NCBI GenBank assembly: GCA_000309945.1
Contig: CM001633.1
Location: forward strand, 270,723 to 334,722
Direction of reading: 5' to 3'
DNA from: Leptolyngbyaceae cyanobacterium JSC-12
GTDB lineage: Bacteria; Cyanobacteriota; Cyanobacteriia; Leptolyngbyales; Leptolyngbyaceae
Length of the DNA stretch: 64,000 nucleotides
Part shown: positions 17,464 through 27,960 of the stretch, one piece after another
How positions within the stretch are numbered: the first letter of the stretch is position 1
Layout of the letters: the number at the start of each line of letters is the position of its first letter
Translations under genes and position numbers: made by a program
Notes under the pieces: model-generated
Told to the model about the DNA's origin: nothing
The model's database searches: none
Seen by the model: only the letters and a program-made list of their open reading frames with translations

Positions 17464-20118
17464 ATGTTGGACCTCCTTACCAATCTTCTGTCACCGAGTA
17501 CATACATGCCCCATGGGCATTGCTACCTCTGGCAGACTCCTTTAGTGTGGCTTCATTTGATTAGCGATGCACTGATAGCGATCGCGTATTTCTCCATTCC
17601 AGCAATGCTTATTTACTTTGTGCGGAAGCGAGAAGATGTTCCGTTTTCCAGAGTATTTGCGCTGTTTGGGGCGTTTATCGTTTTGTGCGGTATTGGTCAC
17701 CTGCTTGATATTTGGACACTCTGGCATCCAGCATATTGGGTTTCAGGGGTAGAGCGGGCAATTACAGCGCTGGTATCTTGTTACACTGCCCTAAAGCTGG
17801 CAGAACTACTCCCACAATTTTTATCACTTAAAAGCCCAAAACAACTTGAACAACTTAACCAGGAACTCGAGAAAGAAATTGTCAGACGCAAACAAGCTGA
17901 AGCGCTGCTGGAGGTGCGAGTTGAACAACGCACGGCGGAATTAATGAAAACCAATGCTGCCCTGGAAACTGAAATTCAGGAGCGGATAGTAGCCGAAACT
18001 AAGTTTCAACAAGCGGCACAACGGGAACAAGCAACTGCCCGTGTCATTCAACGTATGCGCCAAAGCTTAGAATTAGACACTATCTTTCATGCAGTAACAG
18101 AAGAACTTCGACTTGCTATCCAGTGCGATCGCACCCTTGTCTATCGCTTCAATCCAGACTGGAGCGGACAAGTCCTTGCCGAATCAGTTGCAGAAGGCTG
18201 GAACACAATTATTCCTGTTCGCAGTAAAGACTCAAACTTAACACAAGTAACCACGAATCAGGCGAGTTGTATTGTCAAACAATTAGATGGCAGCGAAGTT
18301 CTGATTCAGGATACTTACCTGCAAGAAACCAAAGGTGGGCTATATCGTCAACGCTCCAACTATTGCTGTGTTCCGGATATTTATCAGGCAGGATTTAATC
18401 GCTGTTATCTGGAATTACTGGAATCTCTTCAGGCAAGAGCATATATTATCGTCCCCATTTTTTGTGGTAATCAGCTCTGGGGTTTACTTGCGACTTACCA
18501 AAACAACGCCCCACGTGCGTGGCAGTTAGATGATATCTGTATGGTAGCGCAAATCGGTAATCAATTAGGCGTTGCCGTACAGCAAGCAGAATTATTTATC
18601 CAAATCCAGGAACAGGCAGAACAACTCAGGCAAGCAAAAGAACTGGCAGATTCAGCCAATTATGCAAAAAGTGAGTTCCTGGCAAATATGAGCCATGAGT
18701 TGCGAACTCCCCTCAATGTCATCTTGGGCTTAACTCAACTGCTGAATCGAGATCGAACGTTGACTCGCGAGCATCAACAATATCTAGAAACAATCAGTAG
18801 AAGTGGTGAACATCTACTAGGGTTGATTAATGAAGTCTTGGAAATGTCTAAGATTGAGGCTGGCAGATTAACCTACCTGGAAAGTACCTTTAATCTTCAT
18901 GATTTGTTGGATGGTTTGAGGGAGATGTTGCATCTTAGAGCCATCTCTAAAGACATCCAGTTTAAAGTTGAATCTAGCCCTGATTTACCACTTCTAATCA
19001 AAGCTGATGAAGGCAAATTGCGTCAAATTTTGCTCAATTTACTTGGCAATGCCATTAAGTTCACCGATCAAGGTGAAGTGATTTTGAGAGTCAAAAGTGA
19101 GGCTGTAGATAGCAGGAACCAGCAATTAGAAGGTGAGCAAGATGAAGACAACGGGGAAGCGATAAAGATTCTGTTTGAAGTTGAAGACACTGGACCTGGT
19201 ATTGCACCGGATGACCTCAAGCGACTCTTCAAACCCTTTGAGCAAACTCGCTCAGGTATGATAGCGAGCGAAGGCACGGGATTAGGGCTGGCGATTAGCC
19301 GAAAATATGTGCACATGCTGGGGGGTGATATCACGGTTCATAGCCAACTGGGGCGGGGTACTGTATTTTCCTTTACCATTTCGGTCATTCCTGTAGATGG
19401 TGTTTCTGTGGAAAGCCAAGCTGCGATCGCAGGCAAAGTGGTTAAACTAGCACCTCAACAGCCCATCTATCGTATTTTAGTAGCGGAAGATAATCCAGCC
19501 AATCGATTAGTTCTGATGACATTGCTCACGAAGGTTGGATTTGATCTGGAAGAGGCAGTAAATGGGCAGGAGGCTATTGAGCTTTGGCAAACGTGGCACC
19601 CTCACCTCATCTTCATGGATGTTCGAATGCCCTTTATGAATGGATACGAAGCGACTCGTCAGATCCGGGCACAAGAACCATTCAACGAAACACAAAGAAC
19701 GAAAATTATCGCGCTAACAGCCAGTGCTTTTGAAGAACAACGGGAAGAAGCTTTAGCTTCTGGCTGTGATGATTTCATTCGCAAGCCTTTTAAGGCTCAA
19801 GAAATTTTTGAAAAGATTGCTCATCACCTATCTGTGGAATATCTCTATGAGGAAACTACAGATACGGCTTCCACTTCTGAGTCGCAGGTACGTCATTCTT
19901 ACACCTTAGACCCTGATCTTCTACAAACAATGTCTTCTGAATGGATAGAGCAACTTTATCAAGCGGCAATCCAAGGAAATGATTTGCAAATTCTTACTCT
20001 CACAAAAGACATTCCAGCCCACCAACATACCTTAGCTGAAACACTCAGCTATTTTGCTGAAAACTTCCAATTTGACAAAATCACAGAGGCAGTTTCTCTG
20101 CTTGAACTGTCAAGATAA
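17464..20118 (+). CDS. Ethylene-receptor-like hybrid histidine kinase with bilin-type GAF domain
   Basis: An 884-residue protein. Residues 25-120 match the three-helix ethylene-binding domain of plant ETR1 and cyanobacterial relatives (for example Synechocystis Slr1212). The copper/ethylene residues D25, Y32, I62, C65 and H69 of ETR1 correspond to D35, Y42, I72, C75 and H79, all offset by ten. A coiled coil is followed by a phytochrome/CBCR-like GAF (about 200-370) whose likely bilin cysteine is C314 in FNRCYLELL. HisKA (H411), HATPase and REC (D719 in [12 protein letters not shown]) come next, then a C-terminal helical segment of about 90 residues. Ethylene binding and light sensing are inferred from conserved residues. 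Confidence 0.93.
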   Translation: MLDLLTNLLSPSTYMPHGHCYLWQTPLVWLHLISDALIAIAYFSIPAMLIYFVRKREDVPFSRVFALFGAFIVLCGIGHLLDIWTLWHPAYWVSGVERAITALVSCYTALKLAELLPQFLSLKSPKQLEQLNQELEKEIVRRKQAEALLEVRVEQRTAELMKTNAALETEIQERIVAETKFQQAAQREQATARVIQRMRQSLELDTIFHAVTEELRLAIQCDRTLVYRFNPDWSGQVLAESVAEGWNTIIPVRSKDSNLTQVTTNQASCIVKQLDGSEVLIQDTYLQETKGGLYRQRSNYCCVPDIYQAGFNRCYLELLESLQARAYIIVPIFCGNQLWGLLATYQNNAPRAWQLDDICMVAQIGNQLGVAVQQAELFIQIQEQAEQLRQAKELADSANYAKSEFLANMSHELRTPLNVILGLTQLLNRDRTLTREHQQYLETISRSGEHLLGLINEVLEMSKIEAGRLTYLESTFNLHDLLDGLREMLHLRAISKDIQFKVESSPDLPLLIKADEGKLRQILLNLLGNAIKFTDQGEVILRVKSEAVDSRNQQLEGEQDEDNGEAIKILFEVEDTGPGIAPDDLKRLFKPFEQTRSGMIASEGTGLGLAISRKYVHMLGGDITVHSQLGRGTVFSFTISVIPVDGVSVESQAAIAGKVVKLAPQQPIYRILVAEDNPANRLVLMTLLTKVGFDLEEAVNGQEAIELWQTWHPHLIFMDVRMPFMNGYEATRQIRAQEPFNETQRTKIIALTASAFEEQREEALASGCDDFIRKPFKAQEIFEKIAHHLSVEYLYEETTDTASTSESQVRHSYTLDPDLLQTMSSEWIEQLYQAAIQGNDLQILTLTKDIPAHQHTLAETLSYFAENFQFDKITEAVSLLELSR

Positions 20119-20208
20119 ATACATAGGCATTGTCATTGAGCGATCGCTCCTAACTCTGCTTTCCTCTCCTATGCCATCTCACGCTCATATCGTTCTAAAC
20201 TGCCTGGC

Positions 20209-21513
20209 ATGAATTCGCAGCAAACAGCACAATCAAACATCCCTCAAACTGAAAGTCAGCGGACAGATGTTTTAATCGTTGATGATATCCCTGACAATAT
20301 TCGCTTCCTATCAACCTTTTTAGTAGACCAAGGCTATCAGGTGCGGAAAGCTATCAATGGGCAAATGGCTCTAAGAACAATCGCTGCCTTCCCACCTGAT
20401 CTAATCCTGCTTGATGTCAATCTGCCGGATATCAGCGGCTATGAGATTTGCCAACAGTTGAAGCAAGACCCAGTTACAGCCTCAATTCCAATAATTTTTC
20501 TGAGCGCTGGTAATGCTACGATTGACAAAGTAAAAGCATTCCAGACGGGAGCAGCAGACTATATTTCCAAACCTTTTCAGTTAGAAGAAGTTTTAGTTAG
20601 AATTCAAACTCAATTAACAATTCAAACACTTCAAAAAGACTTAGAGACACAAAATCAGCAATTGAAGAAGGCTCTAGAAGATCTGAAAATCGCTCAAATA
20701 AACTTGGTTCAGCAAGAAAAAATGTCAACTCTGAGGAAAGTAGTGGCTGGAGTTGCTCACGAAATTAATAATCCTCTCAGTTTCATTGCTTGTAACATTA
20801 AGCCTGCACAGGAATACATTCATCAATTATTAGGACTGATTAACTATTATCAGCAGCAAAATCCAGAGTTAGATTTATCGATCAAAGCTTACCTGGATGA
20901 GATCGATCTGGAGTTTCTTGTTGCAGATCTGATGAAAATTTTGAAATCGATGGAAAATGGAGCCGAGCGCATTCAAACAGTTGTTTTAGCACTCAAAATT
21001 TTTACTCGTCTAGATGAGTCAGGAATTAAACCAACTGATGTGCATGAGTGCATTGATAATGTTCTTGCATTGCTGCGCTATCGCCTTATGTCTAACGATA
21101 ATCAAATCATGGTCCAAGTTCATAAAGAATTTGGCAACCTACCGTTAGTTACTTGTCACGCAGAGCAATTTAATCAGGTAATTTATAATCTTTTGTATAA
21201 CGCAATCGATGCTATTGATGAAAAAATCAGTCATAATATTCATTCAGACTTTGTTCCAAAGATTTCTATCCACACTCAGTTTTCCAGTCCCAATTTAGTT
21301 GAAATTCGAATTTGTGATAATGGGGTGGGAATCCCTGAAGCTGATAAAGCCAAAATCTTTGAGCCATTTTTTACAACAAAATCAGCCGGACGGGGAATAG
21401 GTTTAGGGCTGGCGACAAGCCAGCGCATTATTGAAGAACTGCATGATGGTGTTCTCACCTGTCAATCTATAGTTGGTGAGGGTTCTGAATTTAAAATTCA
21501 GCTTTTTCTGTAA
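20209..21513 (+). CDS. REC-histidine kinase (NtrB/His-Asn-Pro type)
   Basis: A 434-residue protein. REC occupies residues 15-135 with D69 in ILLDVNLPDISG and a K in YISKPF. A long coiled coil leads to a HisKA-like segment with H184 in VAHEINNPLSF and a HATPase domain (NLLYNAIDAI, DNGVGIP, GRGIGLGLATSQ). The HEINNPL H-box is the subtype common in cyanobacterial REC-kinases that often follow hybrid kinases. It lies about 90 bp after the ethylene-receptor-like kinase on the same strand and probably receives phosphate from it or acts beside it. Confidence 0.9.
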   Translation: MNSQQTAQSNIPQTESQRTDVLIVDDIPDNIRFLSTFLVDQGYQVRKAINGQMALRTIAAFPPDLILLDVNLPDISGYEICQQLKQDPVTASIPIIFLSAGNATIDKVKAFQTGAADYISKPFQLEEVLVRIQTQLTIQTLQKDLETQNQQLKKALEDLKIAQINLVQQEKMSTLRKVVAGVAHEINNPLSFIACNIKPAQEYIHQLLGLINYYQQQNPELDLSIKAYLDEIDLEFLVADLMKILKSMENGAERIQTVVLALKIFTRLDESGIKPTDVHECIDNVLALLRYRLMSNDNQIMVQVHKEFGNLPLVTCHAEQFNQVIYNLLYNAIDAIDEKISHNIHSDFVPKISIHTQFSSPNLVEIRICDNGVGIPEADKAKIFEPFFTTKSAGRGIGLGLATSQRIIEELHDGVLTCQSIVGEGSEFKIQLFL

Positions 21514-21549
21514 ATGTTGGTGTTTTGATAAGACCAAGAAACCTGATTA

Positions 21550-21690
21550 ACTGACAAAACTCATTTGTCCTCTCCCCAAACCCCTCTCTCAGAGCGGGAG
21601 AAGGGCTTTGAACCCAAGCAACTCGTTCTGGCTCCCCTTCGCCCACTGGGGGCGAAGGGGTTGGGAGATGAGAGGAAAAGATTTGTCAGT
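21550..21690. repeat. MITE-like palindromic intergenic element
   Basis: The ends are inverted, ACTGACAAA (21550-21558) and TTTGTCAGT (21682-21690), with further imperfect pairing inward (TCCTCTCC with GATGAGAGGA). Inside is an 11-bp stem, CCCCTTCGCCC with GGGCGAAGGGG (21634-21660). No matching target duplication is visible. It fills most of the gap between a rightward kinase and a leftward RTX gene and could also act as a bidirectional terminator. Confidence 0.6.
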
Positions 21691-21759
21691 CAATCAGCCA
21701 AAAAACTCTTCTATCAGACAAGACAGAAGAGATGATCGGGGACTTAATCAAGCCTTACA

Positions 21760-24700
21760 CTAGCTGAAAACAAAGTTACTATCAGTTAGGCTATCAAATT
21801 TGACGTTTGACAGGATTGCCAACACTTCTTTAGTGTTAGAGACTTGAATCAGGGTGTCTTTGGCGATCGCGCCTGTTCCTTGAACTACGCTCACCTGCCC
21901 CAGAGTTAAGCCACCAACCAACTTGATCACATCTTCATGAACGTTGAAGTCGGTAATGGTATCAGTGCCTTCACCTGCCGCCAGCACAAAGACATCCTTT
22001 CCACATCCACCTGTGAGAACATCTGCGCCGAAACCGCCTACAAGGGTATCATTGCCTGCACCACCAATCAACGTGTCGTTACCGGCTCCTCCCCGTAATA
22101 AGTCATCCCCGCTTAACCCATTCACGTAGTCATCTCCGCCTTGAGCATTGATGACATCATTCGAGTGTTCAAATCCTTGAATATGATTATTCAAGTCATT
22201 TAAGAAGGTAACAGAATTACGGTTGAAAATCCGGTCAAAATTCCATTCAGCATTGAAGACATCAAAACTATCTGCGATTTGGGTTTGTCCATTAAATAAG
22301 ATGTTACCCAGGTTAACTGATGCACCTGTTGCACGGGTGAGATTATCCAACTGATCTAGTTGGAAGTTTTTCAGCACAACCTTTGTGTTTTTAACTCCAT
22401 CAAACGTGAGTTCAAGATTACTGCCTACTTGAGTTAATAATAAGTTCCGAGCAGTCAGTCCTTCTCCTTCGAGCTTGAGCGTATCAACTTCTGCAATAAC
22501 TGGGGCAGTGGGGTTAACTCCTCGTCCAACTCCACCAAAGTTTGCAATTGTCCGGGTGCCATCGCCCTGCTCAATGATGAACTGTTTTTGCCCTCCTAAA
22601 CCAGATGGGGTGGGGTTAAATTCAAACACACCTGTTGTGCCGCTGACTTCGTTAGTAACAACCAGAAGCGCAACTCCATTTGGGCTTTGGCTGGCAGGAA
22701 TGAACGTGAGACCTTCAGGGCTGATATCGCCTGGGCTGGTGGTATATTCCAAAAATTTTGGCTTTTGAGCATTGGTTACGTCATAAACCATAACCCCACC
22801 CGTCCGCTCTAATCCAATGAAAGCGTAAACTCGTTCGTCTACAACTCCAATCACAACTCCTTCCGGTTCGGGACCTTTGTTGTCACTACGAGTATCAAAC
22901 GTGGCTGCATTTCCGTTGGAGTTAAACAGCGTGGGAATGGCGGCAGCAGTGATGCGTTCAAACTGATCGCCACTATCGAAGACAAGATTACCACTAGTAT
23001 CGCGAATAGAGAAAGACCGACTACCAAATACATGAATCTGGTCGAAGTCACCATCGCCATCGATGTCGCCAGTTGCATTAGTGACTGTTAATCGACCAAG
23101 AATGGCGTTGTTTTTGAGTGCTGCCGCATTGGGAAACGTGGTTGGGTCGAGGATGTATCGACTGTCACCGACTCGGATTTCTTCGGTAAACCCGGTGTAA
23201 TCGCGAGCATCCCCTTCATTGGCAGTGATCAGATAGGTTTTGCCATCTAACCCAGTAAACTGGGCGATCGCATCTGGTTGATACATCCCAAACACGGGTT
23301 GATTCTGAATGTTGATTCTGCCAGTGTTATTCGCGCCATCGCGATCGCTGGCATCGAGTCCATTGCTTTGATTAAATCGGATAATACCAAGTTTAATCGT
23401 GTCGGGTACGGTCGGTTTGGAGAGAGTTCCATCGCCATTCAGGGCACTGCCACCCACTCCAAAATCGTTATCATTGATCACAGCAATGGTGTTGGCGTCA
23501 ATCAGTGCTAGACCTTCTATTTTTTCAATGCCAGTATAACCAATGGCTGCAGCGTTCACGGTAAGTCGTTTACTGACGGGGGCAATATTAGCAGTCCGCA
23601 ATTCTGCAACCGTTAATTGCTCTAGAGTTTTGCCAGACGGAATACTGGTTAGGTTTGCCGGATTGTTGATGTTGGTAGCACCGTTTAGATTGATTTCGTA
23701 GATCAATTTATTAGCATCACTAGTGGAGCGATCATCCCGCTCAATTACCAAGAATTTGCCATTGCCCAAGGAGACCGCATCACCAATTTTGTCAGTGCGA
23801 GCATTACCGCTGCCACTGATACTATCGAGGATGTAAAGGTATTCACCCGTGACCGTGTGAGTGACAATATCAAATTCCAGAATCCGCAAGTTACGAGAGT
23901 TGCGAGAGGTTGTATCTCCGGGAACATCTGGGTTGTCGATCGCACTTTGAATAAAGGCGTAGAGTTTTGTCCCTTCTAATGCCAGCGCTTCAAAACCTCG
24001 GTTAACCCGGCGTTGCGCATACACAGCCGGAAATACGGGTGTGCCAAATTCACCTGTAGCAGTGGGTGCACCCTGGGGAATAAAGCGGTTAATCAAAGTG
24101 CCGCTGCGATCAAACTGGTAGATTGCCGGACGGTATTCATCGCTCAGCCAAAATGTACCATCGGGAGCTACAACGATGGCTTCAAAATCACCGCCCAATG
24201 GATCGTTGTTTAAGGGCTTGCCAAATACATCGACCGGTACTTCGTCTGTATATGCGGTGCCTGCTGCACCTGCTTGCACATTTGGCAATCCGGTCAGCGG
24301 AGTGCCATCTTGCCGCTTTAGCCCAATTTGTTGAACAATGTGAATCTTTCCTGTTTGTTGATTGAGTTCAAACCGGATGAGTTGGGGTTGAAAATCGGGC
24401 AGAGGAAACGGACGATTATTACCCGTGGGTTCAGCGTTGGGACCACGGTCAGTGTGGGTAATGAATTTCAGGTTACCGTTGGCCGCCACTCCTTCGAAAA
24501 ATAAACCGGAGAAACCACCTAAAAGAATTTCCTGCCCGCCTGCTGTTATACCCAGAGATGGGAGATCAGTGAATTCGTAGTTGGTGATGGTAGGAAGCCC
24601 CTTGCTGTGGTCTTTGAGACCCAGTGGTAAGATGCTAGTTACTCTGGCCGTGGCAATATCGACGACAGCGATCGCGTTGTTTTCTTGCAACGTCACCCAG

Positions 24701-25374
24701 GCTGTTTTACCATCCGCTGAAACCGTGATATACTCCGGCTCCAAATCTTGAGCAACCGTAGCATTGGGACCAAAAATGCGAACACCCCGTGCTTGCAAAT
24801 CGGCTTTTTGGCTGTTAAAGCTTTCAAAGCCCGCAGTAGCCACAGTTGCACCAGCTACACCATTTGTCAGGTCAATAATGCTCACTGAGCCAACGGGATC
24901 TACTGAATCTGGTCGATTGTAGCTTGATGGTTCTCCTTCGTTTGCCACCAAAATCTTCTTGCCATCCGGTGTAAACGTCAACATATCAGGCAGTGCACCA
25001 ACCGTCACCTGTCCCAAAAAGTTGCTGTTGGCATCAAAGAAAACAACGGTTCCTGGGTCGGTTGCGGGAGTCGCCTGCACAGCAACAGCAACTAAACCAT
25101 TACTGATAGCAACGCTGTTGGCTCCCCCCCCATAAGCAGATACATCCAGCCTTCTTACCAAAGTCGGATTACTGGGATTGCTAAGATCCAGAACGTCCAG
25201 AAGGGTGCTACCGGAAATAACGAATAATCGCTTAGTCGCAGAGTCATAAGCTGAGATTTCGGCCCCTGATCCCGTAAATCCACCAATTTTCCTGAGAATG
25301 CTTTCACTATCAGATTTAACAACAACTGAACTGAAATCTTGGGGTGCTGAAGGATTTAAGCTAAACGATGGCAT
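21760..25374 (-). CDS. Secreted RTX protein with choice-of-anchor-I and phytase-like esterase domains
   Basis: About 1204 residues from ATG 25374, which has an AGGT-type ribosome site and precedes [11 protein letters not shown]; an ATG 60 bp upstream is less likely. Residues 20-270 and about 690-930 look like the two halves of a beta-propeller of the choice-of-anchor-I type ([43 protein letters not shown]). Inserted between them is an esterase-like phytase domain ([45 protein letters not shown]). The C-terminus carries RTX repeats ([20 protein letters not shown]) and a terminal domain suited to type I secretion. It would act extracellularly, perhaps on phosphate esters; the activity is inferred from the domain name. 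Confidence 0.85.
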   Translation of the reverse strand: MPSFSLNPSAPQDFSSVVVKSDSESILRKIGGFTGSGAEISAYDSATKRLFVISGSTLLDVLDLSNPSNPTLVRRLDVSAYGGGANSVAISNGLVAVAVQATPATDPGTVVFFDANSNFLGQVTVGALPDMLTFTPDGKKILVANEGEPSSYNRPDSVDPVGSVSIIDLTNGVAGATVATAGFESFNSQKADLQARGVRIFGPNATVAQDLEPEYITVSADGKTAWVTLQENNAIAVVDIATARVTSILPLGLKDHSKGLPTITNYEFTDLPSLGITAGGQEILLGGFSGLFFEGVAANGNLKFITHTDRGPNAEPTGNNRPFPLPDFQPQLIRFELNQQTGKIHIVQQIGLKRQDGTPLTGLPNVQAGAAGTAYTDEVPVDVFGKPLNNDPLGGDFEAIVVAPDGTFWLSDEYRPAIYQFDRSGTLINRFIPQGAPTATGEFGTPVFPAVYAQRRVNRGFEALALEGTKLYAFIQSAIDNPDVPGDTTSRNSRNLRILEFDIVTHTVTGEYLYILDSISGSGNARTDKIGDAVSLGNGKFLVIERDDRSTSDANKLIYEINLNGATNINNPANLTSIPSGKTLEQLTVAELRTANIAPVSKRLTVNAAAIGYTGIEKIEGLALIDANTIAVINDNDFGVGGSALNGDGTLSKPTVPDTIKLGIIRFNQSNGLDASDRDGANNTGRINIQNQPVFGMYQPDAIAQFTGLDGKTYLITANEGDARDYTGFTEEIRVGDSRYILDPTTFPNAAALKNNAILGRLTVTNATGDIDGDGDFDQIHVFGSRSFSIRDTSGNLVFDSGDQFERITAAAIPTLFNSNGNAATFDTRSDNKGPEPEGVVIGVVDERVYAFIGLERTGGVMVYDVTNAQKPKFLEYTTSPGDISPEGLTFIPASQSPNGVALLVVTNEVSGTTGVFEFNPTPSGLGGQKQFIIEQGDGTRTIANFGGVGRGVNPTAPVIAEVDTLKLEGEGLTARNLLLTQVGSNLELTFDGVKNTKVVLKNFQLDQLDNLTRATGASVNLGNILFNGQTQIADSFDVFNAEWNFDRIFNRNSVTFLNDLNNHIQGFEHSNDVINAQGGDDYVNGLSGDDLLRGGAGNDTLIGGAGNDTLVGGFGADVLTGGCGKDVFVLAAGEGTDTITDFNVHEDVIKLVGGLTLGQVSVVQGTGAIAKDTLIQVSNTKEVLAILSNVKFDSLTDSNFVFS

Positions 25375-25434
25375 AGTGATTACCTGGCTAACCGATAAGC
25401 AAATAAATAAGCACAACAAACCTGGCGTGACCAA

Positions 25435-25843
25435 GGCTCGAAGATTGCGAGCGCGATCGCCGATGAAATGAAATGTTACAATTTACTAGACGAAGTTCAT
25501 CGAAAACACGTCATGGTATCCGTCATGCAAACCCTTCTTCGTCATGCAGATCCTTAACCAGCCTAACCAGAACTTAAATGAACTTGCGGTAAGCTGATGC
25601 GTGTTTTCTCTGATTGTTTCATCATCAATTGCAACACCTCAACCAAACTATCACTGTCATCTAGGTAGCTCTAAGTGATGCAGAAAACATTAGGGGTAAA
25701 GATTGTATAAAGAACTGCAGAATCACCAAGTATAATTACGTTCTTCACAGGTCAAGCAGTTCTTATCTCATCCAACTTTGACGTGAGTGCTCTCCACGCT
25801 AGGCAACAGAGCTAAAACCTGCTACACTAAAAAAGTTTTGTAG
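25435..25843. other. 400-bp gap before tRNA-Cys
   Basis: No gene or clear repeat was found. It carries the promoter regions of the leftward RTX gene and of the tRNA. TTGACG at about 25780 and TACACT at about 25822 are visible, but the spacing is too long for them to form one promoter. Confidence 0.5.
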
Positions 25844-25915
25844 GGCGGCATAGCCAAGTGGTAAGGCAAGGGTCTGCAAAACCCTCATCCCCCAGTTCGA
25901 ATCTGGGTGCCGCCT
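25844..25915 (+). tRNA. trnC: tRNA-Cys (GCA)
   Basis: The acceptor stem GGCGGCA pairs with TGCCGCC. A D-arm (GCC...GGC), an anticodon arm GGGTCTGCAAAACCC with anticodon GCA, and a T-arm (CCCAG-TTCGAAT-CTGGG) follow in order. The discriminator base is T, typical of tRNA-Cys. CCA is not encoded. Confidence 0.96.
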
Positions 25916-25980
25916 TTTAGTGATAGGCATCCCTGGGTTGCAGTACCTCTTTGACATCTCAAGCTCGTTCTCCCACACCT

Positions 25981-26013
25981 CAGCTCATGGGTTACAGCAG
26001 CTCATGGGTTACA
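25981..26013. repeat. 17-bp tandem duplication after tRNA-Cys
   Basis: CAGCTCATGGGTTACA occurs at 25981-25996 and again at 25998-26013, a two-copy tandem with one intervening G. It lies between the tRNA and an acetyltransferase relic. Confidence 0.85.
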
Positions 26014-26027
26014 ACTGGGAGATGGCA

Positions 26028-26486
26028 CTACCCAAGTTCAAAGGTGGTGACACCAAACAGACGATTTACTCCGTATCCAGCCAGTGTATTGTTCTGTAAA
26101 ATACCCAAAGCAATACAATTGGGTTGATTGATCCAACATCGCAGAAACTGAGCGCGATCGCCCGGAAAGAATGGCTGATCGTAAGCTGCAATGATTTCAA
26201 AGGGAATCTTAGATAATTGAACAATTCCTGGATGACTTATTGATACAACTTCAGCAACGCTTTCATAGCGAATAGTATGATAAGCAAACCGAAATCCAGA
26301 TTTTTGGTAATTCTTCTGTTGAGACAGCACACCGTCTAGACCAATATTTCGACCTGATAAAGTATCTAATGCAGTATTCCAAAAAGGAAGGTCAAAACTA
26401 CTAAAGAACCCAAACAACCGAGACAACCGCTCGTTACTTTCAGCATTTAGTCGAAATTTAGCAAACGTCAACTTTTTTGCATCCAC
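26028..26486 (-). pseudogene. GNAT acetyltransferase remnant
   Basis: The middle of this frame resembles the central and later part of a GNAT-family enzyme: FWNTALDTLSGRNIGLDGV, then NYQKSGFRFAYHTIRYE, then FLRCWINQPNCIALGILQ and NTLAGYGV. The N-terminal substrate and acetyl-CoA P-loop region before it is replaced by about 35 unrelated residues, and the usual C-terminus after LAGYGV is replaced by a short unrelated tail. The fragment abuts the left end of the IS copy at 26505, so IS-associated rearrangement probably removed the rest. It is unlikely to be functional. Confidence 0.65.
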
Positions 26487-26504
26487 ATCTGACTGAATGA
26501 ACTA

Positions 26505-27960
26505 CACGACTTGGCAAGTTACCCAGAAAGGAAAAAGATAAGCAGAAAATGTAGGAGACGTTAGCCGTAGCCGTATCATGCTGCCCTTTGTCGCTGTGCC
26601 ATCGACGATTGCTCAAGAGTTTGGGAAATATCGAGACCTGTTCTGCCGAGGCGCAGGCTTTGAGCAGGTGAGTCGCTATGTGACCGGATTGCTGTTGAGT
26701 GAGAACAAAACCTTGCAAGGGATTGCCGGACAATGGGTAGCAGGTGGGGAGGTCGGCGGACGAAGAGCGATGCACGCAGCGGTGTTTGAGGCGGGCTGGA
26801 GGAGTTCAGAGTTAATGTCCCATCATCGTGCTGTGATAGCCAAAGAGCATCAGGGGCGAGGGCGAGAAGTCATCAGTCTGGATTGGACGCTCAGCCATCA
26901 CGATTGGGGCAAGCAGATCTTTGGGGTGAAGCGATCCTATGATTATGTGGAACATCGGATGAGTTGCTTTCAAACGGTGGTGACGGCGACGATTGCGAAC
27001 CGCCACCTAATTGATGGGATTGACGTGGTGGTGCAGTTTCCAGATTTTTCAGTGGCAGAACGGGAGTATCTGAAGGTGACGGCAAAATCCCACTATGACG
27101 ATTTAGACCAAGTGCGAGAACGACTGATTGAGATGTTGCATTATCACAAGAATCGATTGGAGTATCGCAAACGCACCGAGATTGCCGTCGAGATTGTGCG
27201 CCAAGTGGAAGCGGAAGGACAATTTCCCACCGCCGATTATGCGTTTGACAATGGGGTGTTGACCGTTGAGTTAACCACCATGATTGAGTCCGCAGGAAAA
27301 CACTGGGTGAGTGAAGTTGAAAGTTCTCGCAACATCTTGTGGAATGACCAATGGCAACGGGTAGATGCGATTGGTTTAGAACTCAGAATCCATCACCCAG
27401 AGAGCTTTCGCCCGATTCAAGTCACTTGCCGCAACGGCGAAACGAAACCGATTTGGGCATTTACCAAAGTCGTGCGCCTCAAGAAGTTTGGACGCAAGCG
27501 ATTGGTCATCGTCCACGAGCAAGCAGATTTACAAGACCCACCTCGCTTCCTGCTCACCGATGCGTTGCATTGGGAAAGTGGGCGAGTCATGCAGACTTGG
27601 AGTTATCGATGGTCCTGCGAGGTCTTTCATGAGGTGAGCAAACAGCACACCGGGCTAGAGTCGGCTCAGGTGCGGAACGAGGAAGCGGTCAACCGTCACT
27701 TCCGTCTTAGTTGCGTGGCGCAGTCGATTCTGCAACGGACTGCCTGTTCTGGCGCACAATCTGAACGATTTGAGTTTGCTCAAGGCAAGCAAACGGTGGG
27801 ACAGAAGCTCTATACCCTCACTCGTCAAGCCTTTGATGATTTGCTGCAATTCATTGTGACGCGATGTTCTCACGGACATACAAATGAACAGATTTTACAA
27901 GCTCTCCTCCCCAGTTGATTGGCGATCGTTTTTTCTACTTCGGTAACTTGCCAAGTTGTG
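26505..27960 (+). mobile_element. IS4/IS701-type insertion sequence, copy 1
   Basis: A 1456-bp element bounded by 19-bp inverted repeats with one mismatch: CACGACTTGGCAAGTTACC at 26505-26523 and the complement of CACAACTTGGCAAGTTACC at 27942-27960. It is almost identical to copy 2 at 49483-50938; one silent C/T difference was noticed in the transposase gene. No target duplication flanks this copy (left ...TGAACTA, right ATAGCTG...), and both neighbours are truncated genes. Confidence 0.9.
26578..27918 (+). CDS. DDE transposase of IS copy 1
   Basis: A 446-residue DDE transposase of the IS4/IS701 supergroup. Likely catalytic acidic residues are in VISLDWTLSHHDWGK, in ADYAFDNGVLTV and in the C-terminal SYRWSCEVFHEVSKQHTGLE helix (E after the YxxR-like motif). 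It binds the element's inverted repeats and catalyses cut-and-paste transposition. The frame is intact and the protein is identical in sequence to the one in copy 2, so it may still be active. Confidence 0.9.
   Translation: MLPFVAVPSTIAQEFGKYRDLFCRGAGFEQVSRYVTGLLLSENKTLQGIAGQWVAGGEVGGRRAMHAAVFEAGWRSSELMSHHRAVIAKEHQGRGREVISLDWTLSHHDWGKQIFGVKRSYDYVEHRMSCFQTVVTATIANRHLIDGIDVVVQFPDFSVAEREYLKVTAKSHYDDLDQVRERLIEMLHYHKNRLEYRKRTEIAVEIVRQVEAEGQFPTADYAFDNGVLTVELTTMIESAGKHWVSEVESSRNILWNDQWQRVDAIGLELRIHHPESFRPIQVTCRNGETKPIWAFTKVVRLKKFGRKRLVIVHEQADLQDPPRFLLTDALHWESGRVMQTWSYRWSCEVFHEVSKQHTGLESAQVRNEEAVNRHFRLSCVAQSILQRTACSGAQSERFEFAQGKQTVGQKLYTLTRQAFDDLLQFIVTRCSHGHTNEQILQALLPS

Noticed and set aside
26458-26775. 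Minus-strand frames across the left end of IS copy 1, and the matching frame at 49319-49753
   Set aside because: They consist of the complement of the IS end plus flanking DNA and differ between the two insertion sites as the flanks differ.
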